Shown here: one piece after another, positions 23,475 through 32,750 of the stretch
How the letters are laid out: the number at the start of each line of letters is the position of its first letter
How positions within the stretch are numbered: the stretch's first letter is position 1
NCBI GenBank assembly: GCA_018398815.1
Contig: CM031595.1
Location: 42,461,819-42,525,818 of the forward strand
Length of the DNA stretch: 64,000 nucleotides
Origin: Conus ventricosus
Taxonomy: Eukaryota > Mollusca > Gastropoda > Neogastropoda > Conidae
Direction: 5' to 3'
Translations under genes and position numbers: made by a program
Notes under the pieces: generated by a model
Databases searched by the model: none
Seen by the model: only the letters and a program-made list of their open reading frames with translations
Told to the model about the DNA's origin: nothing

Positions 23475-24335
23475 TAGCCTAGTCTTCACCCTGGATTCCA
23501 TTCCGTAGTTTTGGTCGTTCACCAAAGATAAAATTGTACACCCAGCTCGAAGAGATAACTGTCCGACTGCTCATCCTTCGTTTTCATTGTCTTGAATGTT
23601 ATTCGTCTTGCTCGAAGAAGACCAAAGAGGTTGAAACGCGTTGTGTTTGTTTTGCAATTTGTTCAATTTCTCCTAGAATCAGCCCACTCTGAACCCGGAA
23701 ATATTAGAAGTGCTGACAACGAAAAATATACTTCTGTGGTACAAACATAGTATAGACCCTATGTTTTTGAAATGTACACTTATATGACATTTGGGGGACC
23801 TATTCATAAACATAATAAAAGAGAAATGTACACATTCTGAAAACATACAATTGTCAGAAGCACTGGTTTCACTGGGATTTGGCACGACAATATTTATTGA
23901 TACGGTTTTCTACTTCATTAAAATGCTAGTGAGCAAAGCACGAAAGTGTCATCTGCGGACAACAATTGAAAGACATGAAACATGCCTCACAAAACTGAAA
24001 AATACAATGCTCTTCTAAATCAAACTATACTGGTTTCTCTGTCAAATGATCATTTCATGTAACTTGATATCTGTCACGGTCTTTCACAGAACATCGTGAA
24101 ATGTGTAACTCCAGTACCCATGATTGAGGGCTTTTCAAAAGATTTTTTTTCCAACATATCATTGTTTATTGTGATGCCGAGGTTTACTTTCTTTCTCTCC
24201 TAATCCCCTCTCCTCCGCACCCACCCCCATCTCTCGCTCTCTTTCAAATCGTGCCAAGTTTCCATGGTCTATCGGCCGTTGGGGCAGTCAGCTGTCCAGG
24301 CCACGGTATGATGGAAGTTCGGAGCTCGTCCCTCT
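23475..24335. other. Intron, no gene seen
   Basis: A 75-codon open frame at 23,791-24,018 (+) has ordinary composition but no motif or splice context I can support. Confidence 0.5.
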
Positions 24336-24339
24336 CCTT

Positions 24340-24505
24340 CTATCCTCCTTAACCTTCCCGGAACTGAATCAGGTACCCATGTACTGCTGAGTGGACAGAG
24401 AGGGCTTTCAAGCTGAAAAAAAAATCTGACCCTACGTCTGATTCGAACTCAAGACCATCAATTGCACAGGCACGTTCCAACCATTTGACTACAGGCACCG
24501 CTTAT
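24340..24505 (-). mobile_element. Short tRNA-like SINE fragment
   Basis: On the - strand from 24,505: GTGCCTGTAGTCAAATGG (box A-like), then GAGTTCGAATC (box B-like, plus strand gattcgaactc at 24,440). It ends near gaactgaatcaggtaccc. A different family from the copies at 13,540 and 41,215. Confidence 0.6.
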
Positions 24506-24534
24506 CTTGCTGAATGAAAAGGGAAGGGGAGGGG

Positions 24535-25170
24535 GGAGGGGGGGGGGGGGGGGGGGTTAGCACCTAGTGTGAAATGATGGTTTCAGACACCCATAACCTA
24601 TTTCTCTGGCAGTCTGTCTCTCTGTATATATGTGTCTGTCTGTCCGTCTGCAAAATTAGACCCCCCCCCTCTCTCTCTCTCCCTCTGTGTCTCTCCCTCC
24701 TTCTCTCTGTCTGTCTCTCTCTCCCCTTCGTCTAGTGTACGTGACATCTGCAATGCAGTCATGTATATTTGTCTTCAAGATTGTATGGATTCCAGTGTAA
24801 TACGATGCCCACGTGCATAATTATTTTTTTTTTTTCTTTTTTATCTATGTGTATCTCTTGTGTTTTGGGTAGTAAACTAAAATTGCAACGAATCAAATAC
24901 ACAAATGAAAGGACGAGCAAGTAATAGTGCAAAACAGTTTTTACAAAGAATGCAGAGAGAGAGGGGAGAGAGAGAGAGATTTCCCAAATACACCGCCATG
25001 TCTTTTTTTAGTGGTCGGTCTGAAACCAATAAACGGGCTTGTTGTAATTCTATAGATGCCACTCACTCACTCACCCCTCCTCTCTCTCTCTCTTCTCTCT
25101 TTCTCTCCTCCCCTCTTCTCCTTCCCCTCTCTCTTTCCCTCTCCCTCTCTCTCCTCCCCCTCCTCTCTAC
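24535..25170. other. Intron with G-run and CT tracts
   Basis: G-run 24,529-24,557, CT tracts 24,668-24,725 and 25,075-25,170. The second CT tract precedes the acceptor at 25,190-25,191. Confidence 0.6.
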
Positions 25171-25191
25171 TGTCTGTTCGTTCCTTTCCAG

Positions 25192-25491
25192 GACCAAGAC
25201 TGGAAAACCGGAGGAAGTTTAGCACAGTGTCACGAGGACCAGCAGACGGCAGTTCGGTCCCAAAAGGGAAAAGACACCATAAATCCAGCCGACACTTTTT
25301 CAACAATCCACCCTACTACAAGTGCAGCCACCTGGGCCCAATGCAAAGACAGCACTCAGACCTCCACAGAGAAAGCGGTGATTTCCCCCAACCACCATAC
25401 CGAGGCACAGAGAAAAGCAACAACTGCCACCAACACCCCTGCGGCCACTGAAGCCGCGATCACCACAACACCCCGTTACGACAACAGCTGA
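25192..25491 (+). CDS. Thr/Ser-rich linker exon
   Basis: After ttcctttccag the phase 0 frame reads DQDWKTGGSLAQ and becomes Thr/Ser/Ala-rich (TFSTIHPTTSAATWAQ; TATNTPAATEAAITTTP), typical of an O-glycosylated linker. It ends at TGA 25,489-25,491. Because the stalk exon continues in another frame 30 bases later, the TGA is either passed by a small intron, an artefact of one or two indels, or a true end of an alternative secreted form. I favour an indel or intron. Confidence 0.5.
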   Translation, partial: DQDWKTGGSLAQCHEDQQTAVRSQKGKDTINPADTFSTIHPTTSAATWAQCKDSTQTSTEKAVISPNHHTEAQRKATTATNTPAATEAAITTTPRYDNS

Positions 25492-25522
25492 ACGAATACT
25501 GACTCATTTTTAACAAAAGCAG

Positions 25523-26378
25523 GCAGGACAAGACCTGGACGGATATGTACACTGAAAAAACAGTCTCTTTCACGAGTACGAAGACAGGAGAGATAGCCCT
25601 CTCCACAAATATGAACAAAGGAAAGGGGAAACTCGTCCACGAATGTGAACACAGGAAAGAGAGATTCTTCCACGAATATGAACACAGGAGAGAAGATTCT
25701 TCCACGAATATGAACACGGGAGAGACAGACTCTACAACGACCATGAACGCAGGAAAGACAGACTCTTCGTCGACAAAAATGAAACCCAAGGGTGAGACAG
25801 ACCCCTCGACGATACGCCCCACATTTAAGAGGGATTCTTCGACGAATATCAGTATAGGAGAGATGGAAGATTCAACGACTACGAACACAGGAGAGTCAGA
25901 CTCTACAACAAGTATGAACACAGGACCGACAGACTCTGCGACGACTGGGAACACAGGGAGAGAGACACAACCACAGACACAGCAACCCAAACAACAAGGG
26001 AGGCCCCGGCATAAATCGTTAGCGGCATACACAGCGACGACTCCCGCCAAAACGCAGATCGTGACGCAAACGCAAACCCCACCTTGTCGCTGGCGTCATG
26101 GAGTGTGGCGAGGCCAAAACTTGACGAAGCCTCGCTGGCGCCGAAGTGGACCGAATCAAGACGGAGCTCTTGCTTGCGACCAAAAAATCTCAGCTCTTAC
26201 ATCCGAGAGTGACCACGCTTCGGACGATCGGACTTTCCAGCATGGCGAAGGCATTGTGGGCATCCTGGTCATCTCAATCGTCGTCATCGTCCCCGTGGCT
26301 TTTGATCTCGTGCGACTCGGGGCCTCGTTGTCCGAAAAATGCGGCGAAAAAAAGGCTTGCCACTGCCAGAAAATGTGA
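25523..26378 (+). CDS. Mucin-like stalk, transmembrane helix and tail
   Basis: The open frame from 25,545 has 277 codons. Residues 20-140 are a Thr/Ser/Asn stalk made of a 33-bp, 11-codon repeat with core (S/T)T(N/T)MN(T/A)G(E/K)TDS. Two compensating indels make a short off-frame stretch (CEHRKERFFHEYEHRRE) inside the array. Residues 236-256 (GIVGILVISIVVIVPVAFDL) form one clear transmembrane helix, followed by a 21-residue Cys/Lys-rich tail ending HCQKM. A possible acceptor, aacaaaagcag, lies at 25,521-25,522. The stalk plus single helix marks a type I surface protein, matching the extracellular IgGFc-binding exons upstream. Confidence 0.7.
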
Positions 26379-26383
26379 ATAAA
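26378..26383 (+). promoter_or_regulatory. Poly(A) signal overlapping the stop codon
   Basis: The stop TGA (26,376-26,378) shares its A with AATAAA. A second AATAAA lies at about 26,536. The first would give an almost absent 3' UTR; the second is the more usual choice. Confidence 0.55.
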
Positions 26384-26544
26384 TGCCGTTATGTACACTT
26401 CTGCTGCTATGTGATGGAAGGGGGGAAAAAAGGATGTAAAACGCCGGAACTGTGAAAAAGAATCATGATGATTTTTGTTTTCAAATGTTAAAATAATTCA
26501 GTAACACGTTTCCGGTTCGCAATTGCCAAAACTGTAAATAAATC

Positions 26545-26765
26545 ATTTGGTTTTGTCGTTCTTTAGTGTCGAGAATGTAGGTAATAAGGAATGATTAAAA
26601 CAACCGCATCTTTCAATACGCACCATGATGTGCAGTTTTAGTGGTTCTGTGTCGGGGGGCGGGGTAGGAAGAAAACGATTTACAGCAACCACATCATTCA
26701 ATGAGCACTACGACGCACAAGTTTTGTCGTTCTGTGTTGGGAGTGGGATAAAAAGATTGTCACGA
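26545..26765. repeat. Tandem repeat of about 85 bp downstream of gene
   Basis: Phrases gttttgtcgttct and acaaccgcatctttcaat recur at about 26,551, 26,635 and 26,720, giving two and a half diverged units. Confidence 0.6.
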
Positions 26766-26879
26766 CCGACCCCTGGAGGTCTGCCCTGACAGGATCGATC
26801 TAGTGGGAGTGAAGGGAGTGACTGACCTCACACGCCCCGCAAGAGACCCACAAAAATAAAGATTACGATACAACACCCA

Positions 26880-27065
26880 TTTATTTACACCAACATACAG
26901 TCATAAATAAGCATTCCAACACACACAACATGCACAATCACAATCAAGCATTCCAACACACACAACATGCACAATTATAAATAAACAAATTTTACCATAA
27001 AGACGTACACAATCACAATCACAGCATTTCAACACATATGGACATATACACAATTATAAATAAAC
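26880..27065. repeat. Tandem CA-rich repeat
   Basis: Units with 'aagcattccaacacacacaa catgcacaat' at 26,907 and 26,945 and looser copies up to 27,065. Confidence 0.75.
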
Positions 27066-27326
27066 ATTTCCAGCATCCATCCCTTCCCCCCACCATGGAG
27101 CGCCTCCACACCCCTGCCTTTCCAAAGTCTACTGGGAGCACCCTGTCGCACTAGGTGCTCCAACCGGGTCGGTTTTTGAAAAGAGTCGTTCAAGGCCGAC
27201 ACCCTTGACACGCACAAGCAGACAGTGAAGAGCGCGTCCTGGGGGGGGGGGGGGGGGGGAAACGTGGCGTTGTTACGGAGGTCCTGGACGGGGATCAGGG
27301 CCGGCCAGTCAAGCCGCGGGCTTTTC

Positions 27327-27560
27327 TACCAGTCCGCGGTCCCGACCAGAGCGTGGCCTCAACCAGCGCGTGGCACCAACCATCGGCGGTCCCCGACCAG
27401 AGCGTGGCCCCAACCAGCGCGTGGCCCCAACCAGTCCGTGGTCCCGACCAGAGCGTGGCCCCAACCAGCGCGTGGCACCAACCAGTCCGTGGTCCCGACC
27501 AGAGCGTGGCCCCAACCAGCGCGTGGCCCCAACCAGCGCGTGGCACCAACCAGTCCAAGC
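27327..27560. repeat. GC-rich minisatellite (17-bp subrepeat)
   Basis: A basic 17-base unit (agcgcgtggccccaacc and variants tccgtggtcccgaccag) is grouped into higher-order units of about 51-68 bases. It is preceded by an 18-base G-run at 27,241. Because 17 is not a multiple of 3, all frames stay open across it, and the Trp/Pro/Gly-rich frames are artefacts. Confidence 0.85.
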
Positions 27561-27569
27561 TCCGGGTGA

Positions 27570-28400
27570 AGCCCCCGGAGGAGGAAAAGGTAGCTGGGAG
27601 GAGAGAAGAAAGGGAGGGAAGGAAGGAAGAAGGGTACAGCTACCCGTGGGTGACCCCGAAGAGGCGGGTCAAACGACTCTCTCTGCCCTCTGTCCAGTCG
27701 AGAGGACAGAAGCGCAGATGCGGAAAAAGAAGAAGTGATGTCCCTCTCCTACAGCCGACTGTAGGAATTGAAGATACCGACTGTACCTTCGACGATACGG
27801 TGAAGAACCAAGACCGGAGCAGGCGCTCCCAGAGACATCTTCCGCTCGAGTGAAGAGCTAACCTCCCTCAGCGATGGCGGCCAACATGCCACGCTACGTC
27901 ACAGAGTGAGCATACTTCAAACTAAAAGAAATGAAGCACGTGCGACAGGTAAAAAGTCAGGCGAGAGGCCGATAGACAGCAAGTTCGAGAGAAAGGTACC
28001 AGCCACCCGTGAACATGCAGGATGAATAGCACGGGCAGTGGAATTAGAGAGAGAGAGAGAGAAAGCAAACCGAAGTTGAGCTGAACTACACCAAGGTGCA
28101 ACCGCACCACAAGCCACATTAAGGGACGGATACACGACAACAGCAACGACAATAAATAAATGAGTAATTCCGCACCCTAGATGGGTCAAACGTCGTAGGC
28201 CTCGTGACAAACTCGTGACAAACCCCCCTTCTAAAAGCATCTGTTTCTCTGAGATACAGTGCTCCTTTGAACCTTGACGCATGTGCAAATTCACAACAAT
28301 GGACCGAACCCAACTCTCTGTGATCGACAGAGTACGATGAATCCAATACAAACATTCTACAATAGAATCACACAGGGAAATACATAATACTACATTTATC
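27570..28400. other. Unassigned, possibly LTR/3' part of gypsy element
   Basis: A 215-codon open frame at 27,917-28,564 (-) overlaps the end of the gypsy RNase H frame but shows no known domain. If a gypsy LTR is present it would run between here and about 26,760, where gtcacgaccgacccctgg could be the complement of an LTR end. I could not find the second LTR. Confidence 0.3.
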
Positions 28401-28544
28401 AAACAACTAAGCAAACCTTCCAACCATGAAAGTAACAATCCGAACCATTGGTGATTCACTACCGTTAACATCACTGAAGTGAAAACTGTCACTACACCTG
28501 ATACAGAGACCAAAAGGGGATATAACCCTGGTTGAGGGGAATGT

Positions 28545-28896
28545 CCCTCTGACTGATTTTCCAATGTGCTGACTACGGAGCTCGGCTAAGATAGTCAGCA
28601 TCCGTATTACAGGAACCCTTGTATGACGAAAGTGACGCATGACTCTGCAGTTCCACTGCCCAACCCATGAGTCGACGACTGACTGGCCGGATCCGGTCCA
28701 GGTACTGGAGAGATGATGATCGCTCTCCAGCACAAACTCACGGCCGTACAAGTAGGGTAAAACTTCCTATGCCACCTACGCTAAAACTCTTGTTCATCTG
28801 TGTATCTGTCTCGCGTCATGTTTTTTGCTCGCATAAGCAGCGTTGAAGTCCTCCCCTGATCTTAGAAACACATCCCATGCTTCAATCGGCTGGTTC
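28545..28896 (-). pseudogene. Ty3/gypsy RNase H fragment, cut by the gap
   Basis: On the - strand the frames give YLYGREFVLESDHH, then (shifted) a block like SPVPGPDPASQSSTHGW matching 'QYLDRIRPVSRRLMGWAL', then CNTDADYLS. YGR.F..E.DH and N.ADYLSR are the standard ends of the Ty3/gypsy RNase H domain (established knowledge). At least two frameshifts. The reverse transcriptase, which should lie at higher coordinates, would fall in the N gap, so the element is truncated by the contig end. Confidence 0.7.
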
Positions 28897-28996
28897 NNNN
28901 NNNNNNNNNNNNNNNNNNNNNNNNNNNNNNNNNNNNNNNNNNNNNNNNNNNNNNNNNNNNNNNNNNNNNNNNNNNNNNNNNNNNNNNNNNNNNNNN
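28897..28996. other. Assembly gap, 100 N
   Basis: Exactly 100 unknown bases, the usual convention for a gap of unknown size between contigs joined by scaffolding. Confidence 0.99.
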
Positions 28997-29211
28997 CTTC
29001 CCCGAGATTTCAAGCGACGGCCCTGAGTGCCCCGTTAGTACATACTCCAGCCAAATAGCCTCACATGCTCCTGAAGGGTGTCCACTGTGACAGAACATGC
29101 ACATATAACCAAGACTGGTTGAACTATTATTGTTTTTTGCTTCTTTTATCATCACAAGCATTATTACAGGGTATCACATGATGATACCATGAGTAGAATC
29201 TAGAAATCAAA

Positions 29212-30033
29212 AATGATTTGCAAGGATTACCATAAAAAAAAACAACCCAAAACAACATTCAATTCAACTGATGCTGCAAGACATAGCTCAACCAACTGGA
29301 AAGGGACATATTACACACACAATAGAGTGTATTTTCTCTTTATTTTTTTTTCCAAATTCAGCAGCTTTATGAAAGAATGATAATGAAACAGTTATGTAAT
29401 CCAAGAAAAAGAAACACCCGAAGGTGCTGGGAGGACCCAGAGAAGCACCGTCTTCACCTGCCTTTAAAGCAGTCCTGTACCACCCTTTGGGGTCTGCGCT
29501 GTGTTGACGATGGTACAGGCACGCGCAGGACACCTCCATAAGATATCAAGGGACATAACTGCTCCTGAACAGAGGTAAATTAGACTACACTTCATGAAAT
29601 AGGGGCTGGTACACCCACGGGATGCTACTTTAAGGCTGTTATGAGCGCATCCTGTAGTCTAATTTACCTCTGTTCAGGAGCAGTTATGTCCCTTGATATC
29701 TTAATGGAGTGTCCTGCGCGTCCCTGTACCCATCGTCAACACAGCGCAGACCTCAAAGGGTGGTACAGGACTGCTCTAAAGGCAGGTGAAGACGGTGCTT
29801 CTCGGGGTCCTCCAGCACCTTCGGGTGTTTCTTTTTCTTCATAAAGATTTGCAAGGATTACCATAAAAAAAACAACCCAAAACAACATTCAATTCAACTG
29901 ATGCTGCAAGACATAGCTCAACCGACTGGAAAGGGACATATTACACACACAATAGAGTGTATTTTCTCTTTATTTTTTTTCCAAATTCAGTAGCTTTATG
30001 AAAGAATGATAATGAAACAGTTATGTAATCCAA
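29212..30033. mobile_element. Foldback element inside a 190-bp direct duplication
   Basis: A near-perfect palindrome spans about 29,403-29,845: its left arm (from gaaaaagaaacacccgaagg) is the reverse complement of its right arm (ending ccttcgggtgtttctttttc), each about 185 bases, around a 65-base centre. The arm tip contains the small hairpin CACCCGAAGGTG. On both sides lies the same roughly 190-base sequence in direct orientation (29,212-29,402 and 29,846-30,033, starting gatttgcaaggattaccata and ending gttatgtaatccaa), nearly identical. The flanking copies begin ggattac and end gtaatcc, so each may itself be a small inverted-repeat element. Confidence 0.8.
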
Positions 30034-30247
30034 CAGTATTTCATTCATGAAACAAGACAATGAGATATTTTGACCAGCTGTGAAAATTACTTTCAGTTAC
30101 TGAAACTGACAATGCTTTTACACTGAGCAAATTGATTATCATCTAAAAAGCACTGTGCTTGTGGATCTACACACAGACATACTCCACACACAAAAACAAA
30201 CTCTATCTGTTCCTCTCACATAAAGATCACTTACACAGGGCACTTAC
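30034..30247. other. XPO6 intron, nothing recognised
   Basis: AT-rich DNA between the foldback element and the leftmost XPO6 exon. Confidence 0.6.
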
Positions 30248-30338
30248 AATGAGCTGAAATGTCTCTGCAGTTGTCATTCTGCAACTTTTGCTACAACTTC
30301 TAGGGACTGTCGTAAGAAGTGCTGCCACTCTGTTCGCT
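30248..30338 (-). CDS. XPO6: Exportin-6 exon with in-frame TGA
   Basis: Between a - strand acceptor (ttgtatgcag) and donor (gtaagtgcc), the frame reads RTEWQHFLRQSLEVVAKVAE, a TGA (30,274-30,276), then QLQRHFSSL. The first part is almost identical to the exportin-6 segment TEWQRYLRQSLEVVAKVMEL (family knowledge). The residue count stays right across the TGA, where the family has Leu, so a single base error or mutation is the simplest view. It is the leftmost XPO6 exon seen. In other species about half of the protein follows. Confidence 0.85.
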
Positions 30339-30841
30339 CTGCATACAATAAAATGAACACAAATGTTAAGTAAAGTTTTTATGCTTTCACTATGTTTAAT
30401 TAGTAGCTATTTCATAAAACTTGAAAGTCAAAGTAAAGACAAAATCATCCAATGAAGAAGTTCTCTTAGTTTGAATTACTAATGTAACTGGATTTCTTAG
30501 CAATTTGTTTACATCTTTTAAAATTATTTACACTATAAGGAATAGTATGTCAAGATTTCACCATTGTGGTGGTAAAGGTATGGACAGTTGCTGCCACAAA
30601 CTAAAAACCAACCAATCAACTAAAAACCTGTACAGATAACACTCAAATAAGAACAAGCCACTTCAAGTAAAAACTGTCAAAACAAAATAACACTAGTGTT
30701 GAAAAGGACTGATAATGTAATGGTGTCTTGGTTTTTGTTGGCAATATTCACATTTACCCCTGCAAGAGATTGTAATCTGCTGACAGAAAGGAGCTTAATG
30801 AAAGATTCCAAAGCTGCTTTTCCTCTGTAGATCATATTCTC

Positions 30842-31720
30842 TTAACTCACTCCACTCTGATGTCCGCTATAGCGGATGTCTCGCACCCCAATGCTTTCTC
30901 TCTGACATTCGCAATAGCGGATCGCACATTAGCATATTTTTTGGGTGAACGTCAATCAGTTATGGTAACCGAAGCGTGCCATGTGATAGGCTCATTATCA
31001 TAGAGCAACCTTCAACGCTGCGCAGGCCACGCCGTGATGTGTTGGCTGACCACTGATCTATTTTTTACACCAGCCCAGTCCTGTGTTTGACGTAAGATAC
31101 AATGGCATCTCAGCCTTCAACACGTGGTGTGAAAAACAGACAGGGAACATGTGTTTACAGCTTACGTGAAGCTGTTGAACTTGTTCAAACTGAAGGGGAT
31201 AAGACCTTGAAGATATTAAACACGATGGTGACAGCGAATTTAGCCCGTCTGAAGAGAGTGAAACTGGTTGGAAATTGAACATGGTGACGTTCAGAGAGAG
31301 AGGAGTGGGTGGAGTCAGATAGTGGGGGTGGCGTAGCTCGAGGCTATGCATATGCAAATGAACCACCAACAGACCTGAGTGGGGAAGATTTTCTCCAGTT
31401 TATGGCGAGAGACAGGCATGGAGATTTTCTTTTTTTCCATCAATACCTCCATACACAGGCCAGCAAACCCCATGGACTGAAGTTGCAAGGCGTGACTGAC
31501 CACACCCCCCTTTAGGTTTTTTTCGACCAGATCAGGTCCACACTTTACACCTAGGTATTTAGTCATTATTATTTACTCTGTCAGTCTGTGTCTTTCTCTG
31601 TGTGTGTGTGTGTGTGTGGGGTGTGTGTGTGTGTGTGTGTGTGTGGTGTGGTGTGGTGTGGTGTGGTGTGGTGTGGTGTGGTGTGGTGGTGAGTGTGTGT
31701 GTTGGTGTGGTGTGAGTGTA

Positions 31721-31784
<64 letters not shown>

Positions 31785-32100
31785 TGTGTGTTCTTTTTCA
31801 ACTCTGTTCATGTACATATGGACAAATATGCTGACTTGACACAAAAAAAAATTTTTTTTGACAAGAAGACTGAGTAAAGTTGAGATTTTGATCATGACCC
31901 GTAGTTTAATTGAGACTGAGATTATGATCCCGTTGTTTGTCTGACTGACCACCACTAATAGATCCAGCCTGAAGTGGGGAGGTCAACACAAGGACAGGCA
32001 GGGGGATGAAGCCCAAAGTGTCCAGGACTACATAGTCAACATGGCAGGAGTGGACCGCAGTGACCACCTCATGGCCAACAGTGTATGATTGATGTTGTGC
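30842..32100 (+). pseudogene. Decayed piggyBac-like transposon
   Basis: Starts at a TTAA (30,842-30,845). Near 31,190-31,270 a frame reads SEFSPSEESETGWKLN, an acidic N-terminal stretch usual in piggyBac transposases. At 32,010-32,090 the frame QDYIVNMAGVDRSDHLMANS matches the 'Y...MGGVDR.D' signature of piggyBac C-terminal parts (family knowledge). The centre of the gene is missing and replaced by unrelated sequence and a (GT)n tract. Near the left end the phrase ccgctatagcgga is palindromic and partly recurs 45 bases on (cgcaatagcgga). Confidence 0.6.
31598..31792. repeat. (GT)n and (GTGTG)n microsatellite
   Basis: Alternating GT blocks and a gtgtg/gtggt block at 31,645-31,688. Confidence 0.95.
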
Positions 32101-32750
32101 ATTTTTGATACTCTAGAAACTTTCAAGTAGTCATTGTGTACAATATTGCCGGCATTCTAAATGAGATCTGTATAGAAAAAGCCCTTTTTTCAAGAGAAGC
32201 ATAGGTTCACACCTGTTCATAAATTTTCCAATAAAACCCCATCATGAAAGATACCCATCTTCTTCCGTGACTGACAGAGTACTAAATAAGCAAGAGCTTT
32301 GAAATTATTACTTTGTTTGTACAGGTACACACTTATTATGTGTCAAAATTGAAGAGAGTGAGTGAAGCCATTATTTTTTAATGATTTATTTTTTCCAATA
32401 CAAAACAACTATCCAGACTCGTGAAGAATGCTGAATGACAAACTACAAAGTACTCTGTCATATTTCATTGATTTTAGTTCTTAACTTTGTAAAGAAACTG
32501 GCAAGTAGCTATTTTTTACACTCTACTGGGTTTCGCAAAGTGATTTATGATGAAAATGGGCATTTTTTCAAGAACAGAGAAAATTTCACTTATATGACTG
32601 TGCAAAAAGAGCTTCATATATGCTACAGCTTTGAAACTTTGTGCTGACCCTGTTCATCACACAACAATTCTGAGTCCAAATTTCTAGTGTTTTTGTTGTA
32701 GTGTAAATTTTTTTTAATGATTTTTAGAAAAATGTGTACAAACGCCCAGT
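32101..32750. other. AT-rich XPO6 intron, nothing recognised
   Basis: No motif, no tRNA-like box. A 70-codon frame at 32,435-32,647 is unsupported. Confidence 0.5.

Larger units (their letters stand above)
2090..26378 (+). other. Gene model: membrane-anchored IgGFc-binding-domain protein
   Basis: I infer one + strand gene from exons that abut good GT/AG sites and mostly join in phase 0: 2,090-2,647, 18,305-18,610, 18,952-19,284, 21,715-21,897, 25,192-25,491 and 25,523-26,378. The 5' end (signal peptide) is not visible. The predicted product is a type I surface protein: N-glycosylated IgGFc-binding-type ectodomain, Thr/Ser-rich stalk, one transmembrane helix and a 21-residue tail. The IgGFc-binding N-terminal family is known from mucin-like FCGBP of vertebrates and from many mollusc proteins; a role in mucosal or innate defence is inference. 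Exon joining is unproven without transcripts. Confidence 0.65.

Noticed and set aside
27225..27853. Repeat protein rich in Trp/Pro (WPQPARGPNQ)
   Set aside because: Arises from the 17-base minisatellite, which keeps several frames on both strands open.
27917..28564. 215-codon - strand open frame as a membrane protein
   Set aside because: Follows and overlaps the gypsy RNase H end, contains no domain I know, and looks like retroelement trailing sequence.
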